Source of the DNA: Alphaproteobacteria bacterium
Lineage (GTDB): Bacteria; Pseudomonadota; Alphaproteobacteria; Sphingomonadales; Sphingomonadaceae
Assembly (NCBI GenBank): GCA_028293055.1
Contig: JAQGLD010000263.1
Location: forward strand, 1 to 9,290
DNA length: 9,290 nucleotides
Direction: 5' to 3'
The translations under genes and the position numbers were made by a program. Below are positions 1 to 6,549 of the stretch, one piece after another. How positions within the stretch are numbered: the first letter of the stretch is position 1; each line of letters begins with the position of its first letter. The notes beneath the pieces are model-generated. The model was given only the letters and a program-made list of their open reading frames with translations. It had not been told where the DNA came from and ran no database searches.

Positions 1-619
1 GCTCGCTCTCCTCGATCACGCCAGCGCTGTGCGCCTCGGCGACGACGAGATGGAGCTCTTCCGCGGTCACCTTGTTGCTGTTGTCGCGGGTGAGGCGGAG
101 CAGGCGGAAGACCAGGGCGCTGGTGCGGTCGAGCAGCCAGACGAACGGCGCCATGGCGCGCGCCATCCACAGCATCGGCCGCGAGACGACGGCCGCGATC
201 GGCTCAGGCGCGCGCAGGGCGAACTGCTTGGGCACCAGCTCCCCGATCACCAGCGACGCATAAGTGGTGACGATGATGACGAGGACGAAGCCGAGCGTCT
301 TCGCGGTCTCCGGGGCAAGGCCGAGGCGAGCCAGGCGGTCGCCGACAGGGCCGCCCAGGCTCGATCCCGAATAAGCGCCGGCGAGGATTCCGATCAGGGT
401 GATCCCCATCTGGACGGTCGACAGGAACCGTCCCGGATCAGCGGCGAGGTCCAATGCGATCTGTGCGCCGCGGTGGCCGTTCTTGGCCATCGCCTTGAGC
501 CTCGGCCGGCGCGACGACACGATGGCCAGCTCGGCCATCGAGAAGACGCCGTTGAGCATGACCAGGAGGAGGATGACGACTACGTCGATCCAGGGGAAAG
601 GCGAGAGGGGCGCCGGCAT
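1..619 (-). CDS. CNNM/HlyC-CorC family membrane protein (partial, N-terminal 206 aa)
   Basis: The leftward frame opens at the ATG at 617-619 and runs off the left edge without a stop, so only the N-terminal part is seen. The protein has a short leader and a first membrane helix at about residues 11-32 containing NGVFSMAELAIVSSRR. More hydrophobic helices lie at about 70-90 and 108-128, followed by the GELVPK motif (126-131) typical of the CNNM (DUF21) transmembrane domain. The visible end (TAEELHLVVAEAHSAGVIEE) is the usual approach to the paired CBS domains, which would lie outside the window together with any CorC_HlyC domain. Family members are inner-membrane proteins linked to Mg2+/Co2+ efflux or resistance; old 'hemolysin' names are not informative. 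The gene follows tadA by 57 bp on the same strand. AGGGAA upstream is only a weak ribosome binding site. Family assignment is secure; the transported ion is not known. Confidence 0.88.
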   Translation of the reverse strand, partial: MPAPLSPFPWIDVVVILLLVMLNGVFSMAELAIVSSRRPRLKAMAKNGHRGAQIALDLAADPGRFLSTVQMGITLIGILAGAYSGSSLGGPVGDRLARLGLAPETAKTLGFVLVIIVTTYASLVIGELVPKQFALRAPEPIAAVVSRPMLWMARAMAPFVWLLDRTSALVFRLLRLTRDNSNKVTAEELHLVVAEAHSAGVIEESE

Positions 620-658
620 CTTTGCTGAGGTTCCCTTAGCTGCCTGCGCCGCGCGGCG

Positions 659-670
659 ACAATATTGTAT
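659..670 (-). promoter_or_regulatory. possible -10 element before the CNNM-type gene
   Basis: In the 57-bp gap between tadA and the CNNM-type gene the leftward strand reads TACAAT (positions 669-664), five of six matches to the sigma-70 -10 box. It lies inside the palindrome ACAATATTGT (659-668). A start point near 657 would give a leader of about 38 nt. I see no convincing -35 box at the right spacing, which would fall inside the end of tadA. The gene could equally be read through from tadA. Confidence 0.25.
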
Positions 671-676
671 CTCCGA

Positions 677-1108
677 TCACGCCCGTCTTTCCCGAAAGAA
701 GTCGCGAAGCAAAGCGGCGGCGGCGGCTTCGCCGATTCCGCCATAGACTTCGGGTGCATGGTGGCAGGTCGGCTGGTGGAATAGCCGCGGCCCGTGGAGC
801 ACGGCGCCACCCTTCGGATCGGGCGCTGCGAAATAGAGCCGGGCGATTCGCGCCAGCGCGATAGCCCCGGCGCACATCGCGCAGGGCTCGAGCGTCACCC
901 AGAGATCGCACTGGTCGAGCCTCGCGCTGCCGAGGCGTACGGCCGCCGCTCGGAGCGCGACCATCTCGGCATGGGCGGTCGGATCGCAGCCGTCGCGCAT
1001 CCGGTTGCGCGCCGTGGCCAGGATTTCGGAACCGCGGGTCACCACCGCGCCGACCGGAACCTCGCCGGCCGCTGCGGCCGCCTCGGCTTCGGCCAGAGCG
1101 AGGCGCAT
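677..1108 (-). CDS. tadA: tRNA-specific adenosine deaminase TadA (143 aa)
   Basis: This is a zinc-dependent deaminase of the cytidine-deaminase fold. TadA converts adenosine 34 to inosine in the anticodon of tRNA-Arg(ACG), which lets one tRNA read CGU, CGC and CGA. The signature is complete: His46-Ala-Glu48 in PTAHAEM gives one zinc ligand and the proton-shuttling glutamate. PCAMC (75-79, Cys76 and Cys79) gives the other two ligands. EVPVGAVV (16-23) and the C-terminal LLRDFFRERR also match the family. At 143 aa it is slightly shorter than E. coli TadA (167 aa), mostly because both ends are trimmed. The upstream frame stays open (ending ...PFAEP) but shows no better start codon, and the ATG at 1108 has no clear Shine-Dalgarno. 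Its start is 29 bp after the stop of the small membrane protein gene, so co-transcription and coupled translation are likely. Confidence 0.93.
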   Translation of the reverse strand: MRLALAEAEAAAAAGEVPVGAVVTRGSEILATARNRMRDGCDPTAHAEMVALRAAAVRLGSARLDQCDLWVTLEPCAMCAGAIALARIARLYFAAPDPKGGAVLHGPRLFHQPTCHHAPEVYGGIGEAAAAALLRDFFRERRA

Positions 1109-1137
1109 CGGCTCGGCGAATGGCAGAGCGTCCGACC

Positions 1138-1383
1138 CTATTGCCCCGCCGCCTGGTTGTGGTCGGTCACCGAGATGCTCGGCACCTCGACCTGCTTGGT
1201 CTTCATCTCGACCGCCGGAACCTGGACATTTGTGGTGGTGGTGCCGACATTGACGTCCTTCACCTTCATCTCGAACTTGGGCGCCTGCGCCTGCTGGGTC
1301 TGCTGGAGACTGACCACTCCGGTGAAGACGAGCACGATCCCGACCAGAATCGCCAGCGCCACGAGGAGGAGAAGAGCGCGCAT
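1138..1383 (-). CDS. small membrane-anchored protein of unknown function (81 aa)
   Basis: I do not recognise a named family. The protein begins with one strong hydrophobic segment (residues about 3-24, MRALLLLVALAILVG onward), read as a signal anchor. A Gln-rich linker (LQQTQQAQA) and a hydrophilic tail of about 45 residues follow, presumably periplasmic. The tail holds two copies of one pattern, PKFEMKVKDVNV (35-46) and PAVEMKTKQVEV (56-67), 21 residues apart; the alternating polar and nonpolar residues suggest beta strands. The start is placed at the ATG at 1381-1383 because GAAGGA (1390-1395) lies 6 nt before it. An ATG two codons upstream (1387-1389) directly abuts GAAGGA and is less suited. 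It is the first gene of a leftward group with tadA 29 bp downstream, and is divergent from rpmB. Being a gene is supported by the ribosome binding site, the leading hydrophobic helix and the packing. Confidence 0.75.
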   Translation of the reverse strand: MRALLLLVALAILVGIVLVFTGVVSLQQTQQAQAPKFEMKVKDVNVGTTTTNVQVPAVEMKTKQVEVPSISVTDHNQAAGQ

Positions 1384-1508
1384 GAGCATTCCTTCGACTG
1401 AAATTCGGATTGGCGGTAGAACGAAGGCCTAAAGACTTGGTTGCTGGAGCGCAACGAATCCCGATCGCTGCGCGAGCCGGCCAAGGAGGGGATCGTTCGA
1501 CTTGCAGG

Positions 1509-1537
1509 TTGACTGGAACCGCCTCCGACGGTATCGG
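1509..1537 (+). promoter_or_regulatory. possible sigma-70 type promoter for rpmB
   Basis: The 203-bp spacer between the two divergent genes (1384-1586) holds no gene. In it, TTGACT (1509-1514; five of six to TTGACA) is followed after exactly 17 nt by TATCGG (1532-1537), a weak -10 box. A transcript would start near 1544 and have a leader of about 43 nt before the rpmB ATG. The -35 match and spacing are good and the -10 is poor, which is not unusual for alphaproteobacterial promoters. The element overlaps an inverted repeat described separately. No leftward promoter could be singled out. Confidence 0.35.
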
Positions 1538-1573
1538 CGCGGGGTTCCGGGAGCCTGCCTCCCCGCATCAATC

Positions 1574-1577
1574 AGGA
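1574..1577 (+). promoter_or_regulatory. rpmB ribosome binding site
   Basis: AGGA lies 9 nt before the ATG at 1587. It supports this start over upstream in-frame ATG codons, which would add a non-conserved N-terminal extension to L28. Confidence 0.55.
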
Positions 1578-1586
1578 CGAGATACG

Positions 1587-1889
1587 ATGTCGCGCATTTG
1601 CGAGCTGACCGGCAAGGGCCGGCAGGTGGGTCACAATGTTTCCCACGCCAATAACAAGACCAAGCGGAATTTCCTTCCGAACCTGCAGAACGTCACCCTG
1701 ATGTCCGATGCCCTCGGCCGCAGCGTGCGCATGCGGGTGTCGACCAACGGCCTGCGTTCGGTCGAGCATGTCGGCGGCCTCGATAATTGGCTCGCCAAGA
1801 CGGCCGACCTCAAGCTCAGCCTGAAGGCACGCCGCCTGAAGCGCGAGATCGCCAGGAAGCAGTCCGGCGAGGAAGCCGCTGCAGCCTGA
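1587..1889 (+). CDS. rpmB: 50S ribosomal protein L28 (100 aa)
   Basis: L28 is a small basic protein of the large ribosomal subunit. The start [27 protein letters not shown] matches the family signature, including the GKGxxxGxNVSHxNxKTKRxFxPNL stretch that contacts 23S rRNA. The middle ([23 protein letters not shown]) and the basic C-terminal helix ([16 protein letters not shown]) also fit. Only one cysteine (Cys5) is present, so this is the zinc-free form. The length is usual for alphaproteobacteria. The start is fixed by the conserved N-terminus and by AGGA at 1574. The usual partner rpmG is not adjacent, which is common in this class. The gene stands alone, divergent from the small membrane protein and converging on the phytase-like gene. 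Confidence 0.97.
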   Translation: MSRICELTGKGRQVGHNVSHANNKTKRNFLPNLQNVTLMSDALGRSVRMRVSTNGLRSVEHVGGLDNWLAKTADLKLSLKARRLKREIARKQSGEEAAAA

Positions 1890-1896
1890 GCCGGCT

Positions 1897-1961
1897 GGCG
1901 CTTCGGCGCCGCCCTCCCAAGCCTGAACCCTGAAAGGGCGCGTGAAGCGCCGCCCTTTCAG
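1897..1961. terminator. two hairpins at the rpmB / phytase-like convergent junction
   Basis: The first hairpin is GGCGC-TTCG-GCGCC (1897-1910), a five-pair stem with a UUCG loop just after the rpmB stop. The second has perfect 11-bp arms, CTGAAAGGGCG (1930-1940) and CGCCCTTTCAG (1951-1961), around a 10-nt loop. The second contains the stop codon of the leftward phytase-like gene (1958-1960). Neither is followed by a run of T on either strand, so intrinsic termination would be weak. Their position between two converging genes makes a bidirectional terminator the simplest reading. Confidence 0.55.
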
Positions 1962-2932
1962 AGCCTGTCGTCGAGCGCGAACTTCATCAGCAGGGTCCGC
2001 TGCAGCGGATTGTAATTGTCGTCCGAGGCGATCCAGACGATCGTCCGGCCGCGCTCGCGAGTGATGCTGAGCCCCTCCATATTGTCGACATTGAGCGGGC
2101 GGTGGAAATCCGCGAGCACCCGCCCGCGCAGCACCGCGCCCTCACGCGCGCCGGACAGGTCGAGCAAAGAGAGCTTGGCCGACACTCCCTCCAGGAGCGC
2201 GAATCGCCGGTTGAGAATCAGGATTCGTCCGTCCGGCAACTGCGCCGCATCGGTGGTCCGATAGCCGGGCGGCTTGGCATAATGCATCGCCACGAACGGC
2301 GTGCCGGGCACCGACGGGTCGCCAGCGAAGAGCAGGACATGGCTGAGCGAATCGACGCCCTGGCCTTCGGCGAAGACCAGGAAGCGGCCATCGCCAAGCC
2401 GGAGCATCGCCTCCGCGCCGCGATTCGCCGGCCAGTGCCGCATCGGCCGCGGCGCGGCCCAGGAGGTGACGTGCCAATCGGAGCGATCGTAGCGCCAGAT
2501 CGCATTCCGGCGCTCGAGCCCGATCCACGCCGAATCGCCGGAGAGAATCATCGATTCGATGTCGCGGTCGCTCTTGCGCTCGCCGTCGCCCGGTCCCTGG
2601 GGCAGCGGCCCGACAGAAGCGGGCGCGACCGCGCCGGCATGCGGAAGCTGGAATCGGATCAGCCAGCCGGCGTCGCTGAACGACGTGACCCGGTCGCCCT
2701 CCACCTCCATCGCCGAGATTCCGCCGAAGCGGCGGTCGTTGCTGGTCAGCTTCCACTCGCCGAGCCAGGTCAGCGGCCCGATCCGCCGGCGCTTTGGGTC
2801 GCTGTCGTCGAACGGCACCGGCGCGAAATGGACGAAGGCGACGGCCGGCAAGGGCTCGGGGCGCCCGCGCGTGCCCGGGGGCGCGAAGGTCGCCAGCAGG
2901 ACGAGGCAGGCAAGGCAGGCGAGAAAGCGCAT
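1958..2932 (-). CDS. exported phytase-like / esterase-like protein (324 aa)
   Basis: The protein fits the 'esterase-like activity of phytase' family (Pfam PF13449, phytase-like beta-propeller); members have poorly defined substrates, so no reaction is claimed. A Sec-type signal peptide is visible (MRFLACLACLVLLATFAPPG, 1-20), indicating export. Family-typical stretches follow in order: GPLTWLGEWKL (52-62), GGISAMEVEGDR (70-81), SDAGWLIRF (86-94), DIESM (124-128), RGAEAMLRL (171-179), DNMEGLSI (283-290) and SDDNYNPLQRTLLMKF (303-318). The repeated acidic-Glu-Gly/Ala motifs (GAEAM, NMEGL) are where the family places its pocket residues. The frame extends upstream to 3004, but the ATG at 2932 is chosen because it puts the signal peptide at the N-terminus; the ribosome binding site there is weak. 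It converges on rpmB and is divergent from the glycine-zipper gene. Confidence 0.82.
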   Translation of the reverse strand: MRFLACLACLVLLATFAPPGTRGRPEPLPAVAFVHFAPVPFDDSDPKRRRIGPLTWLGEWKLTSNDRRFGGISAMEVEGDRVTSFSDAGWLIRFQLPHAGAVAPASVGPLPQGPGDGERKSDRDIESMILSGDSAWIGLERRNAIWRYDRSDWHVTSWAAPRPMRHWPANRGAEAMLRLGDGRFLVFAEGQGVDSLSHVLLFAGDPSVPGTPFVAMHYAKPPGYRTTDAAQLPDGRILILNRRFALLEGVSAKLSLLDLSGAREGAVLRGRVLADFHRPLNVDNMEGLSITRERGRTIVWIASDDNYNPLQRTLLMKFALDDRL

Positions 2933-3090
2933 GGCCGCCGCTTCTAGCGGTGCGGGCCTCTCCTGCCACCCTTCCGCAGCATTAACATTGGCTGACATAC
3001 GCATTCAGGATTGGCTCAAACGAATCATGGAATAAGGGCATCAATCGCAAAAGGCCGACGGATCGTGACAATGGCGAGTCGCCGGTAACC

Positions 3091-3097
3091 AAAGGAG
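3091..3097 (+). promoter_or_regulatory. strong ribosome binding site of the glycine-zipper gene
   Basis: AAAGGAG lies 8 nt before the ATG at 3106, close to the ideal anti-16S match and the best Shine-Dalgarno in the window. It suggests high expression. In the rest of the 173-bp divergent spacer (2933-3105) I could not pick a convincing promoter. Confidence 0.7.
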
Positions 3098-3105
3098 TTA
3101 GAACC

Positions 3106-3537
3106 ATGTTCAATAAGTTCACACTCGCCGCCGTTGCCGGCATCACCGCGATCGCTGCAATACCGGCCGCCGCCGAAGCTCGCCCCCATGGTTATTACGA
3201 CCAGGGCAGCTATGGCCGTAGCTACGACAACAATTATTACGGCAACAATGGCAATTACAACAACGGCTACGGCAACCGCGGGTACGACAGCGGCTATTAC
3301 AACCGTGGCTATGCCAATGGCGGCTACAACAACAATTATTATGCCGGCCGCAGCAACCGCCATTATTATGGCCGCCGCTGCAGCGGCACGACCGGCACTA
3401 TCGTCGGTGCCGCCGGCGGCGCGCTGATCGGCCGCAGCCTCGACGGTCCCCGCGGCGGCCGCGCCACCGGCACGATCCTCGGTGGTGTCCTCGGCGCGCT
3501 CGCCGGCCGCTCGATCGGACGCGACAGCTGCCGCTGA
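3106..3537 (+). CDS. exported Tyr/Asn/Gly-rich protein with two glycine zippers (143 aa)
   Basis: A clear signal peptide (residues 1-25, ending AAAEA before RPHG) sends it to the periplasm or outer membrane. Residues 29-89 are low complexity, with 17 Tyr and 14 Asn in GYY, NNYYGNN and GYNN-like units, and are probably disordered. The C-terminal part holds two glycine zippers with glycine every fourth residue: Gly97/101/105/109 and Gly118/122/126/130/134/138. They are joined by a short DGPRGG turn, as in the glycine-zipper 2TM (Rick_17kDa_Anti-like) domain, which packs as a helical hairpin. Cys92 and Cys142 flank the hairpin. There is no lipobox, so it is not a lipoprotein. Codon use is like the neighbours. 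A strong ribosome binding site precedes it and an intrinsic terminator follows, so it is a single-gene unit. Role unknown; an envelope structural or stress role is inference. Confidence 0.88.
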   Translation: MFNKFTLAAVAGITAIAAIPAAAEARPHGYYDQGSYGRSYDNNYYGNNGNYNNGYGNRGYDSGYYNRGYANGGYNNNYYAGRSNRHYYGRRCSGTTGTIVGAAGGALIGRSLDGPRGGRATGTILGGVLGALAGRSIGRDSCR

Positions 3538-3578
3538 ACCGACCAGTTTGATTACCCTCGAGTAGCTTATTGAGGGCG

Positions 3579-3616
3579 GGGCCGGCATTCCTTCGGGGAT
3601 GCCGGCCCTTTGTTTA
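3579..3616 (+). terminator. intrinsic terminator after the glycine-zipper gene
   Basis: A 13-bp stem has arms GGGCCGGCATTCC (3579-3591) and GGGATGCCGGCCC (3596-3608), one G-T wobble, and a TTCG loop. TTTGTTTAT follows directly. This is a textbook Rho-independent terminator for the rightward transcript, 41 bp after the stop codon. Confidence 0.93.
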
Positions 3617-3618
3617 TG

Positions 3619-3649
3619 GCCTCCCCTCCCGCAAGCGCGAGGGGGAGGC
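3619..3649. repeat. single REP-like hairpin between convergent genes
   Basis: Arms GCCTCCCC (3619-3626) and GGGGAGGC (3642-3649) enclose CCCGCAAGCG. The core CCCCTCCCGCAAGCG (3623-3637) differs from the left arm of the repeat at 9124 only by AA for TT in the centre. It lies 14 bp beyond the cobT stop codon and just after the terminator of the opposing gene, so it probably ends or protects the leftward cobT transcript as well. No T run follows on the leftward strand. Confidence 0.6.
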
Positions 3650-3663
3650 GATCGACGGGAAGA

Positions 3664-5493
3664 TTATTCCCCGTCGAACAGTGATGCGAGCTGCTCGATC
3701 ATGGTTCCGCCGAGCTGCTCGGCGTCCATGATCGTCACCGCGCGGTTATAGTAGCGGGTGACGTCGTGCCCGATTCCGATCGCGATGAGCTCGACCGGCG
3801 AGCGCGCCTCGATCCAGCCGATCACCTGGCGCAGATGACGCTCGAGATAGGTGCCGCTGTTCACCGACAGGGTCGAATCGTCGACCGGAGCGCCGTCCGA
3901 GATGACCATCAGGATGCGCCGCTCCTCGGGCCTCGCGATCAGGCGGTTGTGCGCCCAGAGCAAGGCCTCGCCGTCGATATACTCCTTGAGCAGCCCCTCG
4001 CGCATCATCAGGCAGAGATCCTTGCGGGCGCGCCGCCACGGCTCGACGGCGCTCTTGTAGACGATGTGGCGAAGATCGTTGAGCCGGCCGGGATTGGGCG
4101 GGCGCCCGTCGGCGAGCCATTTCTCGCGCGACTGGCCGCCCTTCCACGCGCGGGTAGTGAATCCGAGTATCTCGACCTTGACCCCGCAGCGCTCGAGCGT
4201 CCGCGCCATGATGTCGGCCGAAATGGCCGCGATCGAGATCGGCCGGCCGCGCATCGAGCCCGAATTGTCGATCAGCAGGCTGACCACGGTGTCGCGAAAC
4301 TCGGTCTCGCGCTCGATCTTGTAGGACAAGGAATGGGCCGGATTGACGATCACCCGCGCGAGCCGGGCGGCGTCGAGCAGCCCTTCCTCCTGGTCGAAAT
4401 CCCAGGAGCGCGACTGCTGCGCCATCAGCCGACGCTGAAGCCGGTTGGCGAGCTTGGTCACCGCGCCCTGCAGATGGACGAGCTGCTGGTCGAGATAGGC
4501 GCGAAGCCGGCCGAGCTCCTCCTCGTCGCAAAGCTCGGTCGCCTCGACGACCTCGTCGTAGCGGCTGGTATAGACACGATAATCGAAATGCGGCGGCAGG
4601 TCCGACAACGGACGGTTGGGGCGGACCGGGAGCATTCCCTCCTCCCCTTCCTCGCCGAGGCCGTCGTCGCTGTCGGTGAGATCTTCCTCGTCATATTGCG
4701 GGGCGCTGTCGTCGTCGGCGCTATCGCCCTGCTCGACCCGCATCTCGGCCTCGCCCTCGCCGCCGCCGGCTTCGTCCTCCTCCTCGTCCTCGCCTTCGTC
4801 GCCCTTGTCCTCCTCCTCGCCCTCGCCTTCCTCATTCTCGTCGGGATTGAGATCGGCGGCCTCGCCCTCGACCAACTCGAGGTCGCGGAGCACCTTGGAG
4901 GCCAAAGCGGCGAAGGCGGCCTGATCGTCGATCGCGAGGCCGAGCGCATCGAGATCGGCGCCGGCTTTGTCCTCGACCCAGTCGGAGACCAGGTCGAGCC
5001 CGGCGCGGGCTGCGTCGGGCGGCGTCTCTCCGGTCAGCCGCTCGCGGACGATCAGCCCGAGCGCGGTTCCGAGCGGCACCTCCGCTTTGCTTCGGGCGCG
5101 GGTGATCGGATCGGTGCGGATCCGCATTTCGGTGGCGCGGCCGAGATTGGAGCGAACCCCGGCCATGGCGCGGGCGCCGAGCGCCTCGATCCGCGCCTGC
5201 TCGGCCGCATCGAAAACGGCTCGGGCGATCTCGTCGTCCGGAGCCGAGCGGGCGTGGAGCGCCGGATCGTGGTGGCGAAGCCTGAGCGCTGCGGCATCGG
5301 CGAAGCCGCGGGCCTCGGCGACCTCCCGCTCGGGCAGGGTCCGGCCGGGCATCGGCACCTTGACCGCCTTGCCCGACGTCGAAGGCACGTCCGCGGTGAA
5401 GCTCAGCTCGAGGTCGGGCTCGCGGGCGATCGCCCGCGAGGCGCCGGTGAGCACCTGGCGAAAGGCTTCGAGGGGATTTTCCGGCTGGGCCAC
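3664..5493 (-). CDS. cobT: aerobic cobaltochelatase subunit CobT (609 aa)
   Basis: CobT works with the AAA+ ATPase CobS and the large subunit CobN to insert Co2+ into hydrogenobyrinic acid a,c-diamide in aerobic cobalamin synthesis. The order is an alpha-helical N-terminal domain (1-205, with [18 protein letters not shown]), a very acidic linker (about 207-287, Asp/Glu/Gly runs), a CobT-specific segment starting [21 protein letters not shown], and a C-terminal von Willebrand A domain (about 400-609). The metal-ion-dependent adhesion site is intact: Asp409-x-Ser411-x-Ser413 in LIDNSGSM, Thr446 or Thr447 in GFTTRAW, and Asp533 in ISDGAP. The start codon is GTG at 5491-5493. GAAGG (5496-5500) lies only 2 nt upstream, closer than normal, so translation may depend on coupling with cobS, whose stop is 22 nt earlier. 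The length is close to known CobT proteins. It is the last gene of the J-protein/cobS/cobT unit. Confidence 0.96.
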   Translation of the reverse strand: MAQPENPLEAFRQVLTGASRAIAREPDLELSFTADVPSTSGKAVKVPMPGRTLPEREVAEARGFADAAALRLRHHDPALHARSAPDDEIARAVFDAAEQARIEALGARAMAGVRSNLGRATEMRIRTDPITRARSKAEVPLGTALGLIVRERLTGETPPDAARAGLDLVSDWVEDKAGADLDALGLAIDDQAAFAALASKVLRDLELVEGEAADLNPDENEEGEGEEEDKGDEGEDEEEDEAGGGEGEAEMRVEQGDSADDDSAPQYDEEDLTDSDDGLGEEGEEGMLPVRPNRPLSDLPPHFDYRVYTSRYDEVVEATELCDEEELGRLRAYLDQQLVHLQGAVTKLANRLQRRLMAQQSRSWDFDQEEGLLDAARLARVIVNPAHSLSYKIERETEFRDTVVSLLIDNSGSMRGRPISIAAISADIMARTLERCGVKVEILGFTTRAWKGGQSREKWLADGRPPNPGRLNDLRHIVYKSAVEPWRRARKDLCLMMREGLLKEYIDGEALLWAHNRLIARPEERRILMVISDGAPVDDSTLSVNSGTYLERHLRQVIGWIEARSPVELIAIGIGHDVTRYYNRAVTIMDAEQLGGTMIEQLASLFDGE

Positions 5494-5515
5494 GACCTTC
5501 AGGGTCCGCCCCGGC

Positions 5516-6523
5516 CTATCCGGCGCGGCCGGCGACGCTCTCCGGCAGGTCCTTGCCGAACACGCGCTGATAATATTCGGCGACCAGCGGCCGCTCCGCC
5601 TCGTCGCACTTGTTGAGGAAGGTCAGCCGGAACGAGAATCCGATATCGTTGAAGATGAGGGCATTCTGCGCCCAGCTGATCACGGTGCGCGGGCTCATCA
5701 CGGTCGAGATGTCGCCGTTGACGAAGCCCTGGCGGGTCATCTCGGCGACCTTGATCATCTTCTCGACCTCGGCGCGGCCGCCTTCATGGTCATTTTCGCC
5801 CGACTTGGCGAGCACGATCCGGGCCTCGGTCGCGGCCGGCAGATAGTTGAGCGTGACGACGATGTTCCAGCGGTCCATCTGGCCCTGATTGATCTGCTGG
5901 GTGCCGTGATAGAGGCCGGTCGTGTCGCCGAGGCCGACCGTGTTGGTGGTCGAGAACAGGCGGAAATAGGGATGCGGCCGGATCACTCGGTTCTGGTCGA
6001 GCAAAGTGAGCTTGCCCTCGGTCTCGAGCACCCGCTGGATGACAAACATCACGTCCGGGCGGCCGGCATCATATTCGTCGAACACCAGAGCGGTCGGAGT
6101 CTGCAGCGCCCAGGGCAGCAGCCCCTCACGAAACTCGGTGACCTGCTGGCCCTCGCGAAGCACGATCGCGTCGCGGCCGATCAGGTCGATGCGGCTGATA
6201 TGAGCGTCGAGGTTGATGCGGATCAAAGGCCAGTTGAGCCGCGCGGCGACCTGCTCGACATGGGTCGACTTGCCGGTGCCGTGATAGCCCTGGATCATCA
6301 CCCGGCGATTCTTGGCGAAGCCCGCGCAGATGGCGAGGGTGGTGTCCGGATCGAACACATAGGTCGGGTCGAGGTCCGGAACCCGCTCGTCCGCCTCGGA
6401 GAAAGCGGGCACTTCCATGTCGTTGTCGACCCCGAACAGCTCGCGGACCTTCACCATCTTGTCGGGCGCGTCCATCACGACGGCGCCGCGGCTGGCGGGG
6501 TTGGCGTTTGGCAGATCGGACAT
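5516..6523 (-). CDS. cobS: aerobic cobaltochelatase subunit CobS, AAA+ ATPase (335 aa)
   Basis: CobS is the MoxR-type AAA+ motor of the cobaltochelatase; it forms a ring with CobT and drives metal insertion by CobN. The Walker A motif is GYHGTGKST (79-87) and Walker B is [13 protein letters not shown] (145-157, Asp149-Glu150). The family stretch [16 protein letters not shown] (103-118) lies between them and FSTTNT (190-195) supplies sensor 1. The C-terminal lid includes [14 protein letters not shown] and [23 protein letters not shown], a CobS hallmark. The start is the ATG at 6523 (MSDLPNAN), with GGAAG/AAAGAG just upstream; a start ten codons earlier would overlap the J-protein gene and add non-conserved residues. 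The length matches characterised CobS of about 330 aa. It follows the J-protein gene by 26 nt and precedes cobT by 22 nt, so the three form one operon. No cobalamin riboswitch-sized leader exists upstream. Confidence 0.97.
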   Translation of the reverse strand: MSDLPNANPASRGAVVMDAPDKMVKVRELFGVDNDMEVPAFSEADERVPDLDPTYVFDPDTTLAICAGFAKNRRVMIQGYHGTGKSTHVEQVAARLNWPLIRINLDAHISRIDLIGRDAIVLREGQQVTEFREGLLPWALQTPTALVFDEYDAGRPDVMFVIQRVLETEGKLTLLDQNRVIRPHPYFRLFSTTNTVGLGDTTGLYHGTQQINQGQMDRWNIVVTLNYLPAATEARIVLAKSGENDHEGGRAEVEKMIKVAEMTRQGFVNGDISTVMSPRTVISWAQNALIFNDIGFSFRLTFLNKCDEAERPLVAEYYQRVFGKDLPESVAGRAG

Positions 6524-6549
6524 GGCTCTTTCTTCCGGAAGCTGGTGAA

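Noticed and set aside
3025..3588. A 187-codon leftward frame rich in Ala/Val/Ile opposite the glycine-zipper gene.
   Set aside because: Its hydrophobic look comes from the complement of Tyr/Asn/Gly codons; it also runs through the intrinsic terminator.
4629..4875. The repetitive acidic stretch of CobT as a tandem DNA repeat or frameshift scar.
   Set aside because: The frame stays open and an Asp/Glu-rich linker between the helical and vWA domains is normal for CobT.
3766..5616. A 616-codon open frame on the rightward strand opposite cobT.
   Set aside because: It is the mirror of the GC-biased codons of cobT. Its Leu/Val-rich stretch is simply the complement of the Asp/Glu linker, it matches no family, and it has no ribosome binding site I can see.
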